Source: Actinomycetota bacterium (GTDB taxonomy: Bacteria; Actinomycetota; Acidimicrobiia; Acidimicrobiales; JAFATL01). Taken from it: a DNA stretch of 13,868 bases. A program made the translations under genes and the position numbers. This document shows positions 5,828-12,130 of this stretch, piece after piece. The notes beneath the pieces are model-generated. The model saw only the letters and a program-made list of their open reading frames with translations, did not search any database and was not told the DNA's origin. Where the stretch lies: NCBI GenBank assembly GCA_019243975.1, contig JAFATL010000226.1:1-13868 (forward strand), in the 5' to 3' direction. How positions within the stretch are numbered: position 1 is the first letter of the stretch; each line of letters starts with the position of its first letter.

Positions 5828-8392
5828 ATGAGAGAGCGCGAAGTGGATGTCGTCGTGGTTGGGGCCGGTTTCGCCGGCCTGTACCTGCTGTACCGCCTGC
5901 GCCAGCTCGGGCTTTCCGTGCGGGCCTTCGAGACGGGCGACGACGTCGGGGGCACGTGGTACTGGAACCGGTATCCCGGCGCCCGGTGTGACATCCAGAG
6001 CGTCGACTACTCCTTCAGCTTCGATCCGGAGCTCGACGCCGAGTGGACGTGGTCGGAGAAATTCGCCACCCAGCCGGAGATCCTTGGCTACCTGCAGCAC
6101 GTCGCCGACCGCCACGACCTGCGGCGCGACATCGAGTTCTCGACCCGGGTCGAGGCCGCCCAGTGGGACGAAGACTCCCGACGCTGGCACGTCCGCACCG
6201 ATGGCGGCGAGGAGGTCACGGCTCGCTTCTACGTGATGGCGAGTGGCTGCCTGTCGATGCCCAAGGTTCCCGACGTCCCCGGGGCCGAGCGCTTCAGGGG
6301 CGATGTGTACTTCACGAACCGGTGGCCCCATGAGGGCGTCGACCTCACCGGCAAGCGGGTCGCAGTCATCGGCACGGGGTCGTCGGGCATTCAGTCGATC
6401 CCGCTGATCGCAAAGCAGGCGTCGGAGCTCACCGTGTTCCAGCGCACGCCCAACTTCTCGATGCCGGCGCTGAACGGCCCGGTCCCCGCGGAGAAGCTGG
6501 CGGCGTTCACCGCCGACCGGGCGGCCTACCGGCAGGCGCAACGCATGTCGCTCGGTGGTGTCCCCCGGGAGCCTTCAACCATCAGCGCGTTCGCCGTGTC
6601 CGAGGAGGAGCGACAGGCCGCCTTCGAGGCGGCCTGGGCGGAGGGTGACCTGTTCGCGCTCGGCGGCACGTTCATGGACGTGATGGCCAACGAATCGGCC
6701 AACGCCCTGGTGTGCGAGTTCATCCGCGAGAAGATCCGGTCGATCGTGAAGGACCCGGCCACGGCGGAAATGCTGTGCCCGAAGGACCACCCCTTCGGCA
6801 CCAAGCGACCCTGCCTCGACAGCAACTACTACGCCACCTACAACCTGCCCCACGTCCGCCTCGTCGACCTCAAGGCGACACCGATCGTCTCGGTCACCGA
6901 GACGGGCATCGACACCTCCTCGCAGTCCTTCGAGTTCGACGTCATCGTGTTCGCCACCGGATTCGACGCCATGACGGGCGCCGTTGTCGCCGTCGACATC
7001 AAGGGCCGCGACGGCCTCGCCCTCAAGGACAAGTGGTCACACGGTCCCAAGACCTACCTCGGTCTCACGGTCGCCGGGTTCCCCAACTTCTTCACCATCA
7101 CCGGTCCCGGCAGCCCGTCGGTGCTTTCGAACATGGTGGTGTCGATCGAGCAGCACGTCGACTGGATCTGCGACGTCATGGACCGCATGCGGACAGACGG
7201 CTTCGACGCCATCGAGGCCACCGAGGTGGCGGAGTCGGCATGGGTGCAGCACGTGAACGACTTCGGCGACCTCACCCTCTACCCCAAGGCCAACTCCTGG
7301 TACATGGGCGCCAACGTGCCGGGGAAGCCCCGCGTGTTCCTGCCCTACGTCGGCGGTGTCGTCACGTACCGCATGATCTGCGATCAGGTCGCGGAGAAGG
7401 ACTACCTCGGGTTCCGCCTCGACGCCGACACGGAGTCCCGGGTCAACGAGGGGATCATCCGTCCGCTCCGTCCCGACGTGCAGATCGTGCTCGACATGAT
7501 GGCGATGATGGGCGTGCCGCCACTCGAGAGCCTGTCGGTCGACGACGCCCGGGCCGTGTCCGTTGCCGGTAATGCAGCCGTTCCCCCGGGGCCTGAAGTG
7601 GGCGAGGTCGAGGACGGCACGTTGCCGGGCGCCGCCGGTGAGCTTCGGTATCGCCTGTATCGGCCCGCGACGGACGGGCCCCACGCAGTTATCGCCTACT
7701 TCCACGGCGGGGGTTGGGTGCTCGGCAGCCACGAGTCCGACGACCCGTTCTGCCGCGACCTGTGCGTGCGTTCCAACGCAGTGGTGATCTCGGTCGACTA
7801 CCGCCATGCCCCCGAGGCGCGGTTCCCAGCCGCAGCCGAAGACGGCTTCGCCGCCGTCACGTGGATCGCCGAGCACGCAGGCGAGTTGGGCGGCATTCCC
7901 GGCCAGCTGTCAGTGGCGGGCTGGAGCGCGGGGGCCAATGTCGCCACGGTCGCATCCCATCTCGCGCGCGACGCCGGAGGGCCGGCCATCTCGGCCCAGC
8001 TGCTCGTCAACCCCGTCGTCGACGCCGACATGGGCCGGGCCTCGTACGTCGAGAACGCCGAGGGCTACCTCCTCACGGCCGGATTGATGCAGTGGTTCTG
8101 GGATCACTACACGGACGAACCGCAACGCAGCGACCCCCTCGCGTCGCCGCTGCGGGCCGACAACCTCGGCGACCTGCCCCCGGCTGTCGTCGTGACCTCC
8201 GAGTTCGACCCGCTGCGGGACGAAGGCGTTGCCTACGCCGAGGCACTGGAGAAGAGCGGCACCACCGTTCGTCATATCGCCGCGCGCGGCCACATCCACA
8301 CGTCGCTCACCGCCGTCGGGGTCGTGCCGTCAGGCGCTGAGTACCGGGCCGAGATGGTCGAGGCGCTCCAGGAGATCAGTTCGCCGAGCTGA
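5828..8392 (+). CDS. Fusion of a Baeyer-Villiger-type flavin monooxygenase and an HSL-family carboxylesterase
   Basis: 854 residues in one uninterrupted frame from ATG 5828. Residues 1 to about 545 are a full flavoprotein monooxygenase: FAD Rossmann GAGFAG (12-17), GGTWYWNRYPGARCD (ending at D55), NADP Rossmann GTGSSG (182-187), the active-site arginine region GTKRP (R327), and the usual C-terminus SWYMGANVPGKPRVFLPYVGG. From about residue 549 a complete esterase of the hormone-sensitive-lipase type follows with almost no linker: oxyanion HGGGW (626-630), nucleophile elbow GWSAG (S700), acid D794 (SEFDPLRDEG) and base H824 (GHIHTS). Expected roles are ketone to ester or lactone using NADPH and O2, then hydrolysis to alcohol and acid. 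The fingerprint FxGxxxHxxxWP at 156-167 has Phe162 in place of His. It is likely cytoplasmic, as no signal peptide is seen. It diverges from the COG4705-type gene. The physiological substrate is unknown. Confidence 0.93.
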   Translation: MREREVDVVVVGAGFAGLYLLYRLRQLGLSVRAFETGDDVGGTWYWNRYPGARCDIQSVDYSFSFDPELDAEWTWSEKFATQPEILGYLQHVADRHDLRRDIEFSTRVEAAQWDEDSRRWHVRTDGGEEVTARFYVMASGCLSMPKVPDVPGAERFRGDVYFTNRWPHEGVDLTGKRVAVIGTGSSGIQSIPLIAKQASELTVFQRTPNFSMPALNGPVPAEKLAAFTADRAAYRQAQRMSLGGVPREPSTISAFAVSEEERQAAFEAAWAEGDLFALGGTFMDVMANESANALVCEFIREKIRSIVKDPATAEMLCPKDHPFGTKRPCLDSNYYATYNLPHVRLVDLKATPIVSVTETGIDTSSQSFEFDVIVFATGFDAMTGAVVAVDIKGRDGLALKDKWSHGPKTYLGLTVAGFPNFFTITGPGSPSVLSNMVVSIEQHVDWICDVMDRMRTDGFDAIEATEVAESAWVQHVNDFGDLTLYPKANSWYMGANVPGKPRVFLPYVGGVVTYRMICDQVAEKDYLGFRLDADTESRVNEGIIRPLRPDVQIVLDMMAMMGVPPLESLSVDDARAVSVAGNAAVPPGPEVGEVEDGTLPGAAGELRYRLYRPATDGPHAVIAYFHGGGWVLGSHESDDPFCRDLCVRSNAVVISVDYRHAPEARFPAAAEDGFAAVTWIAEHAGELGGIPGQLSVAGWSAGANVATVASHLARDAGGPAISAQLLVNPVVDADMGRASYVENAEGYLLTAGLMQWFWDHYTDEPQRSDPLASPLRADNLGDLPPAVVVTSEFDPLRDEGVAYAEALEKSGTTVRHIAARGHIHTSLTAVGVVPSGAEYRAEMVEALQEISSPS

Positions 8393-8430
8393 GCGCGGCG
8401 TCGCCAGCAGCAGGTCCGGCTGCCCCGCGG

Positions 8431-9516
8431 CTAACCGGCCTTGAGCTCGGCTCTCTCCACCCGTCCCGAGCGGGTCACGGCGTCGGTGGGCTCAACGCCG
8501 GGCTGGGCCGGAACTTCGACCACAGCGCGCACCGTCCCCACCTTGCGCTCGTGGTGCACGACGTTGACGATGGCCGAGTAAAGGATGAGCCGACCGAAGA
8601 ACAGCAGCCACGCCATTACCGCGAACACGATCCCGAACGTTCCGTACAGCTGGGAGGAGTGCGCCACGGCCCGAGGGACGTAGAACGCACCGACCAGCTT
8701 GAGAACCTCCATGCCCACTGCTCCGCACGCCGCCCCGATGACGTGTGATCGCCAGCCCACCTTGGTGTTCGGGAGCACGGTGAAGGTCCACAGCCACAGG
8801 GCGAAGTTGACCGCCAGCCCGACGACGACCCCTGCCGGGGCGGCAAACCCCGGCAGCCAGTTGAGGATCGCCGTCACCGCTGAAGCACCCACGAACAGCA
8901 CGGCGGCGCCGGCGAGCCACGCCATGCCCACGGCCTTGTCCTTGATGCCTCGTTCTTCCACCTGCCACGCCTGGTTCAGGGCGTACTGCAGAGCGTTGAC
9001 GAGTCCCAAACCCGACCAGAGGAGTCCCAACAAGCCGATGGGGCCGGCGACGGCCTTGCTCCGGCTGGCCGTCGCGACGGCTCGTCGAACGGTGGTGGCC
9101 GCGTCGCCCTTGAGGCCCAGGTTGCCGATGATCTTGCCGGCCACGTCGACATGCGAGTGGGCTGCCACCAAACCGACGACGGCCACGATCACCAGGAGGA
9201 GCGGAAAGAGCGAAACGAACGCCTGGAATGTGACCGCGGCGGCGACGTTGTTGCCGCGCAGCTCGCTGTACCGCTTCTGTACCGAGACGACCGTGCGGAG
9301 TACCGGGAGTCTCGCGAAGCGGTCTCCGCGGCGCGATGCCGCACTCGGGCGGGTGCTGCGGCCGCTGTCGTCAGGCGAGGGCTGTGGGGGCCTGTTTCTC
9401 AAGCGGTCAAGGTGCGGCTTTCGGAAGAGCTGCCGCACGGCGGCGGCCGCAACCAGAGCCGAGGCGACAGATGCCAGTCTGTCGCGCGAACGTGCCGCTC
9501 CTGTTTGGCGCCCCAT
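8431..9516 (-). CDS. YihY/BrkB-family inner-membrane protein
   Basis: 361 residues from ATG 9516, 30 bases after the tatC stop, and so probably the last gene of the tat cluster. An unusual N-terminal region of about 75 residues rich in Arg, Pro and Ser precedes the family core. The core begins with KRYSELRGNNVAAAVTFQAFVSLFPLLLVIVAVVG, written here as adjacent pieces: KRYSELRGNN, AAAVTFQAFVSLFPLLL, VIVAVVGLV. Six membrane segments in total can be counted, including GLLGLLWSGLGLVNALQYAL, MAWLAGAAVLFVGASAVTAI and YGTFGIVFAVMAWLLFFGR. The family (once called ribonuclease BN in error) has no settled biochemical function; BrkB was linked to serum resistance in Bordetella. A polar C-terminal tail of about 40 residues follows. 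The gene ends 38 bases from the convergent monooxygenase-esterase gene, and the gap holds no convincing terminator. Confidence 0.9.
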   Translation of the reverse strand: MGRQTGAARSRDRLASVASALVAAAAVRQLFRKPHLDRLRNRPPQPSPDDSGRSTRPSAASRRGDRFARLPVLRTVVSVQKRYSELRGNNVAAAVTFQAFVSLFPLLLVIVAVVGLVAAHSHVDVAGKIIGNLGLKGDAATTVRRAVATASRSKAVAGPIGLLGLLWSGLGLVNALQYALNQAWQVEERGIKDKAVGMAWLAGAAVLFVGASAVTAILNWLPGFAAPAGVVVGLAVNFALWLWTFTVLPNTKVGWRSHVIGAACGAVGMEVLKLVGAFYVPRAVAHSSQLYGTFGIVFAVMAWLLFFGRLILYSAIVNVVHHERKVGTVRAVVEVPAQPGVEPTDAVTRSGRVERAELKAG

Positions 9517-9546
9517 GCACGACCCATACCCAGGGACCGCCGACAG

Positions 9547-10314
9547 TCATCGCTTGAGCAGGCGGCCGATGAGGATCGATGCCTCGTAGAACACGCACAT
9601 CGGGATCGCCATGGCGAACAGCGAGTAGGGGTCCTGGCTCGGGGTGATCACGGCGGCGATGACGAAGATGATCACGATCGCCGGGCGGCGCCATTGCTTG
9701 AGGCGGGCCGTGCTGAGCACCCCGGCCACCTCGAGGAAGACCAACACGACCGGGAATTCGAACGCGACGCCGAACGCCACGATCATCAGCACGATCAGGT
9801 TCAGGTACTTGGACGGACTGAAGATCGTCTGCAGGTTGGGCCCGCCGACGGCGATGAGGAAGTGCAGCGCCTGCGGGAACGTGAGCATGGCGATGACGGC
9901 GCCGAAGATGAAGAGCACGATCGACGACAGCACGAACGGAACCGCGTACTTCTTCTCCTTGGGGTGCAGGCCGGGGGTGATGAACCGCCACATCTGGAAC
10001 AGCACGACCGGCGAGGCGAGGAACAGCCCGACGTAACCCGCCACCTTGAGGCGGGTGGCGAAGCCTTCGAGCGGATCCTGGATGAACAGCGCGCAACCTG
10101 ACTTCTTGGCGTTCACCGAGCAGTACGGGTGGACCAGGAAGTTGAGGATGTGGTTGTAGAGGAAGAACGCGACGACACCGCCGATGGCCATGGCGATCGC
10201 CGAGATGACCAAGCGGCGGCGCAGCTCGGTGAGGTGGTCGACGAGCGACATGCGCCCGCCGGGGCCGCTGGGCTCCTCGGTGTCGGGTCGCACGGTGTCG
10301 ACCACGGCTGTCAT
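9547..10314 (-). CDS. tatC: Twin-arginine translocase subunit TatC
   Basis: 255 residues from ATG 10314, a normal length for TatC. The cytoplasmic N-terminus holds the signature LVDHLTELRRRL (about 24-35), corresponding to the region of E. coli TatC that contacts the twin-arginine signal. Six membrane segments follow, with FITPGLHPKEKKY in the first cytoplasmic loop and ITPSQDPYSLFAMAIPM near the last segments, both family landmarks. The first outer loop carries Cys65 and Cys74, which might form a disulfide. TatC recognises folded substrates bearing a twin-arginine signal and works with TatA/B. The gene lies 13 bases downstream of the small TatA/B-like gene and 30 bases before the YihY gene. 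Two predicted twin-arginine substrates are encoded just across the divergent spacer at 11270-12936. Confidence 0.97.
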   Translation of the reverse strand: MTAVVDTVRPDTEEPSGPGGRMSLVDHLTELRRRLVISAIAMAIGGVVAFFLYNHILNFLVHPYCSVNAKKSGCALFIQDPLEGFATRLKVAGYVGLFLASPVVLFQMWRFITPGLHPKEKKYAVPFVLSSIVLFIFGAVIAMLTFPQALHFLIAVGGPNLQTIFSPSKYLNLIVLMIVAFGVAFEFPVVLVFLEVAGVLSTARLKQWRRPAIVIIFVIAAVITPSQDPYSLFAMAIPMCVFYEASILIGRLLKR

Positions 10315-10327
10315 GGCGTCGCCAGCC

Positions 10328-10468
10328 TCAACGGAAGCCGGCGGTGACGCGGCGGAACTCCGCCATTGCCTTGCCCAACTGGCGAGCTACCTCGGGCAGC
10401 TTGCTGGGCCCCAGCACGATGAGTGCCACCATGAGGATGACGACGAGTTCGGGGAAACCGAGGCTCAC
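10328..10468 (-). CDS. Very short second TatA/TatB-like protein
   Basis: 46 residues from GTG 10468, which overlaps the TGA of tatA by 4 bases. It has the full TatA/B signature despite its size: a short outer start (SLGFPE), a single membrane helix (LVVILMVALIVL), the hinge GPSKLPEVARQLGKAM and the start of an amphipathic helix (AEFRRVTAGFR). The N-terminal acidic residue after FP and the LGP-KLPE form resemble TatB more than TatA, but the long cytoplasmic C-terminal region of typical TatB is missing. It may serve as TatB, as a second TatA, or as a minimal bifunctional subunit. The frame is open upstream for a long way, but that part lies over tatA and the cupredoxin gene and shows no family features. 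Translation is probably coupled to tatA, and tatC follows after 13 bases. Confidence 0.8.
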   Translation of the reverse strand: MSLGFPELVVILMVALIVLGPSKLPEVARQLGKAMAEFRRVTAGFR

Positions 10469-10677
10469 GGGCGTTCCGGCGTGGTCTCGCCTGCCGCAAC
10501 GACGGCAGCGGGCGCCGGCGCGGGCGCGGGCTCGTGGTCGTTCATGCCGTTCTCGAACTCCTTCTTGGCGGTGCCCAGCGAGCGCGCCAGTACAGGAAGG
10601 CGGGAGCTTCCGAACAGCAGGGCGATGATGGCGCCGATCACCAGCATGTCCGGTCCCAGTATTTGAGCGAGGATCAC
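10465..10677 (-). CDS. tatA: Twin-arginine translocase subunit TatA
   Basis: 70 residues from GTG 10677, with a good ribosome site AAAGGA (10683-10688) 5 bases upstream. The membrane helix (MLVIGAIIALLFG, about residues 11-23) is followed by the hinge and amphipathic helix SSRLPVLARSLGTAKKEFENGM, given here in two pieces as SSRLPVLARSLG and TAKKEFENGM. The FG-x-x-[KR]LP-x-LAR-x-LG pattern is diagnostic of the TatA/E family. A Pro/Ala-rich polar tail ends the protein. TatA multimers form the translocation path together with TatC. It lies 39 bases after the cupredoxin stop on the same strand and overlaps the next TatA/B-like gene, so cupredoxin, tatA, tatA/B-like, tatC and the YihY gene probably form one operon. 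Confidence 0.93.
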   Translation of the reverse strand: MILAQILGPDMLVIGAIIALLFGSSRLPVLARSLGTAKKEFENGMNDHEPAPAPAPAAVVAAGETTPERP

Positions 10678-10716
10678 AGCAGTCCTTTCGTGGTGCGTGC
10701 GGGCATGACTTGACGG

Positions 10717-11136
10717 CTACGAGACTTCGATGACGCCTGTCATGTAGTTGTGGATGTTGCAGTGGTACGGAAACGATCCGGCCTTGGCCAGTGTCAAGGT
10801 GGCGGTCCCGTTCTCGGGCACCGACCCTGAATCGAACGATCCATCGTTGGCGGTGACGGTGTGGGCCGTCGGGTCGAGATTCTTGACGGTGACCTTGTCG
10901 CCGACGTGTGCGTGCAGCGGCGTGGGCGAGAACGCGAAGTTCTTGATCGAGACAGGGTCTCCGGAGGTGGGGGCGGCGACGGATGGCGACGAGGTCGGGG
11001 TCGTCGAATGCTTCTTGGCGGAGCCGCCACAGGCCCCCGACGCCAGCACGACGAGGCAGGCGGCGGCCAGTACCGAGATCACTCTGCGGGGGTGAAGCGA
11101 GCGAGGTACTCGGCGCGAGAACGTTGATCCGATCAC
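10717..11136 (-). CDS. Exported cupredoxin (type 1 copper) lipoprotein
   Basis: 139 residues from GTG 11136. This start gives an Arg-rich n-region (SRRVPRSLHPRR), a hydrophobic core (VISVLAAACLVVLASGA) and lipobox Cys36. GTG 11082 would remove the basic region. A Ser/Thr/Pro tether (39-60) leads to a single plastocyanin/amicyanin-like domain. Copper ligands are visible: His92 (TAHTVT), Cys126, His129 and Met132 in YHCNIHNYM, a C-x2-H-x2-M loop as in amicyanin. The expected role is single-electron carriage or copper handling at the outer face of the membrane. Arg17-Arg18 directly before the hydrophobic core leave open export by Tat rather than Sec, though the rest of the Tat consensus is poor. 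It is the first gene of the tat cluster and diverges from the ferritin-like genes. No ribosome site is obvious, so the start is uncertain. Confidence 0.9.
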   Translation of the reverse strand: MIGSTFSRRVPRSLHPRRVISVLAAACLVVLASGACGGSAKKHSTTPTSSPSVAAPTSGDPVSIKNFAFSPTPLHAHVGDKVTVKNLDPTAHTVTANDGSFDSGSVPENGTATLTLAKAGSFPYHCNIHNYMTGVIEVS

Positions 11137-11269
11137 GGGTGCAGTTCGGTGCCGAGGGCGGCATTGGATGTGCGCCCGGTTGGTCTCTTTTCGAGGAAAT
11201 GCAATCCAGGTCGCATCTCGGCGTCGGAGATGTCGCAACGAACCCCTGCGACCCGAGGAGGAACTACGG
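11137..11269. promoter_or_regulatory. Divergent spacer between cupredoxin/tat and ferritin-like genes
   Basis: This 133-base region must hold the promoters for both directions. I found no convincing -35/-10 pair. It contains a small hairpin, CATCTC (11214-11219) and GAGATG (11227-11232) around a 7-base loop, inside the likely leader of the ferritin-like gene, and a strong ribosome site AGGAGGA (11256-11262) 7 bases before GTG 11270. Confidence 0.5.
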
Positions 11270-12130
11270 GTGTCTTCTGACGAGCGGGCCCTCGACGCGC
11301 TGATCGAGGAGTCCGAGGATCTACACGCCGACGCCATGCGATCGACGCGCACGGCGCTCGACGACATGGTCGACCAGGGCCAGGCCCGCCGCGCCAGCGG
11401 TGGGTTCGACCCTGAGGAGCTGGCCAGCTACCACACCAACCGCCGGAACCTGTTGTCGACCGCCCTCAAAGGCGCAGCGGTGGCCGGCGCAGGTGTGGTC
11501 GGCGTCGGGCTGCTCGACTCCCTGACGTCGCCGCTGTTTGCGCAGTCCAACCCGGACGTGGCTGCGGCCCAGACCGCCGCCTCGCTCGAGAACCTGGCGG
11601 TCGCCGTCTACCAGAAGGCGGCCGGGCTGCCGTTCATGAAGAACATCCCCAACCCGGCCGGTGCCACGGTCGTCGCCTTCGTCACCAAGACCATTGCCCA
11701 GCACACCGACCACGCCAATGCGTTCAACGGCGCGGCGATGCGGTTGGGCGGCAAGGCGCAGACGGGCGTGGACAAGCCCGTCTTCGACACCGTGGTCACG
11801 CCGACCTTGCCCAAGCTGAAGACGCCCCTCGACGTGGTGAACTTCGCTGCGACGTTGGAGCTGGTGGCGGCCGAGACGTACGCAGCCGAGACGGCAGCGG
11901 TAAGCGACGCCGATCTGCGGGGCACCTTCGCCTCGATCATGGGGGTCGAGAACCAGCACCGAGCGATCCTGCTGGCGGTGGCCGCGCTGTTGCAGAACAA
12001 CCTGGCCAACCTCGTGATGTTGGGTCCGCCCGCCGACAAGCTCCCCGCCGCGGCGGGGGAAGTCGGTTTCCCGGACTCGTTTCTCAAGACCGATCAGGCA
12101 CGGCCTGCGACGGAAGGGGCGGTGGCCTGA
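11270..12130 (+). CDS. Tat-exported ferritin-like protein 1
   Basis: 286 residues from GTG 11270, chosen for the strong AGGAGGA site just upstream. A polar, acidic segment of 57 residues comes first, then a twin-arginine signal (TNRRNLLSTALKG, Arg58-Arg59) with a Gly/Ala-rich hydrophobic core ending near SPLFAQ, a probable signal peptidase site. The mature part is an alpha-helical ferritin-like domain: AASLENLAVAVYQKA, IAQHTDHANAFN, LELVAAETYAAE and MGVENQHRAILLA. The repeated Glu and His residues, including an E-x-Q-H near the end, are plausible di-metal ligands as in Ferritin_2/ferritin-like proteins, but the site is not proven. Its role may be iron storage, oxidation or stress defence outside the cytoplasm. 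It overlaps the paralogous next gene by one base and diverges from the tat cluster, which encodes the machinery it would need. Confidence 0.88.
   Translation: MSSDERALDALIEESEDLHADAMRSTRTALDDMVDQGQARRASGGFDPEELASYHTNRRNLLSTALKGAAVAGAGVVGVGLLDSLTSPLFAQSNPDVAAAQTAASLENLAVAVYQKAAGLPFMKNIPNPAGATVVAFVTKTIAQHTDHANAFNGAAMRLGGKAQTGVDKPVFDTVVTPTLPKLKTPLDVVNFAATLELVAAETYAAETAAVSDADLRGTFASIMGVENQHRAILLAVAALLQNNLANLVMLGPPADKLPAAAGEVGFPDSFLKTDQARPATEGAVA

Noticed and set aside
8393..8430. Possible terminator hairpin (GCAGC and GCTGC, 8407-8423) between convergent genes
   Set aside because: A 5-bp stem with a 7-base loop and no T-tract is expected by chance at this GC content.
10469..11164. Upstream extension of the 46-residue TatA/B-like frame to 278 residues
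   Set aside because: It covers tatA and cupredoxin in another frame and is Arg/Pro-rich with no features. The TatA/B signature starts right after GTG 10468.
11137..11367. Upstream extension of the cupredoxin frame
   Set aside because: It overlaps, antisense, the start of the ferritin-like gene and its strong ribosome site, and would place about 75 polar residues before the signal peptide.
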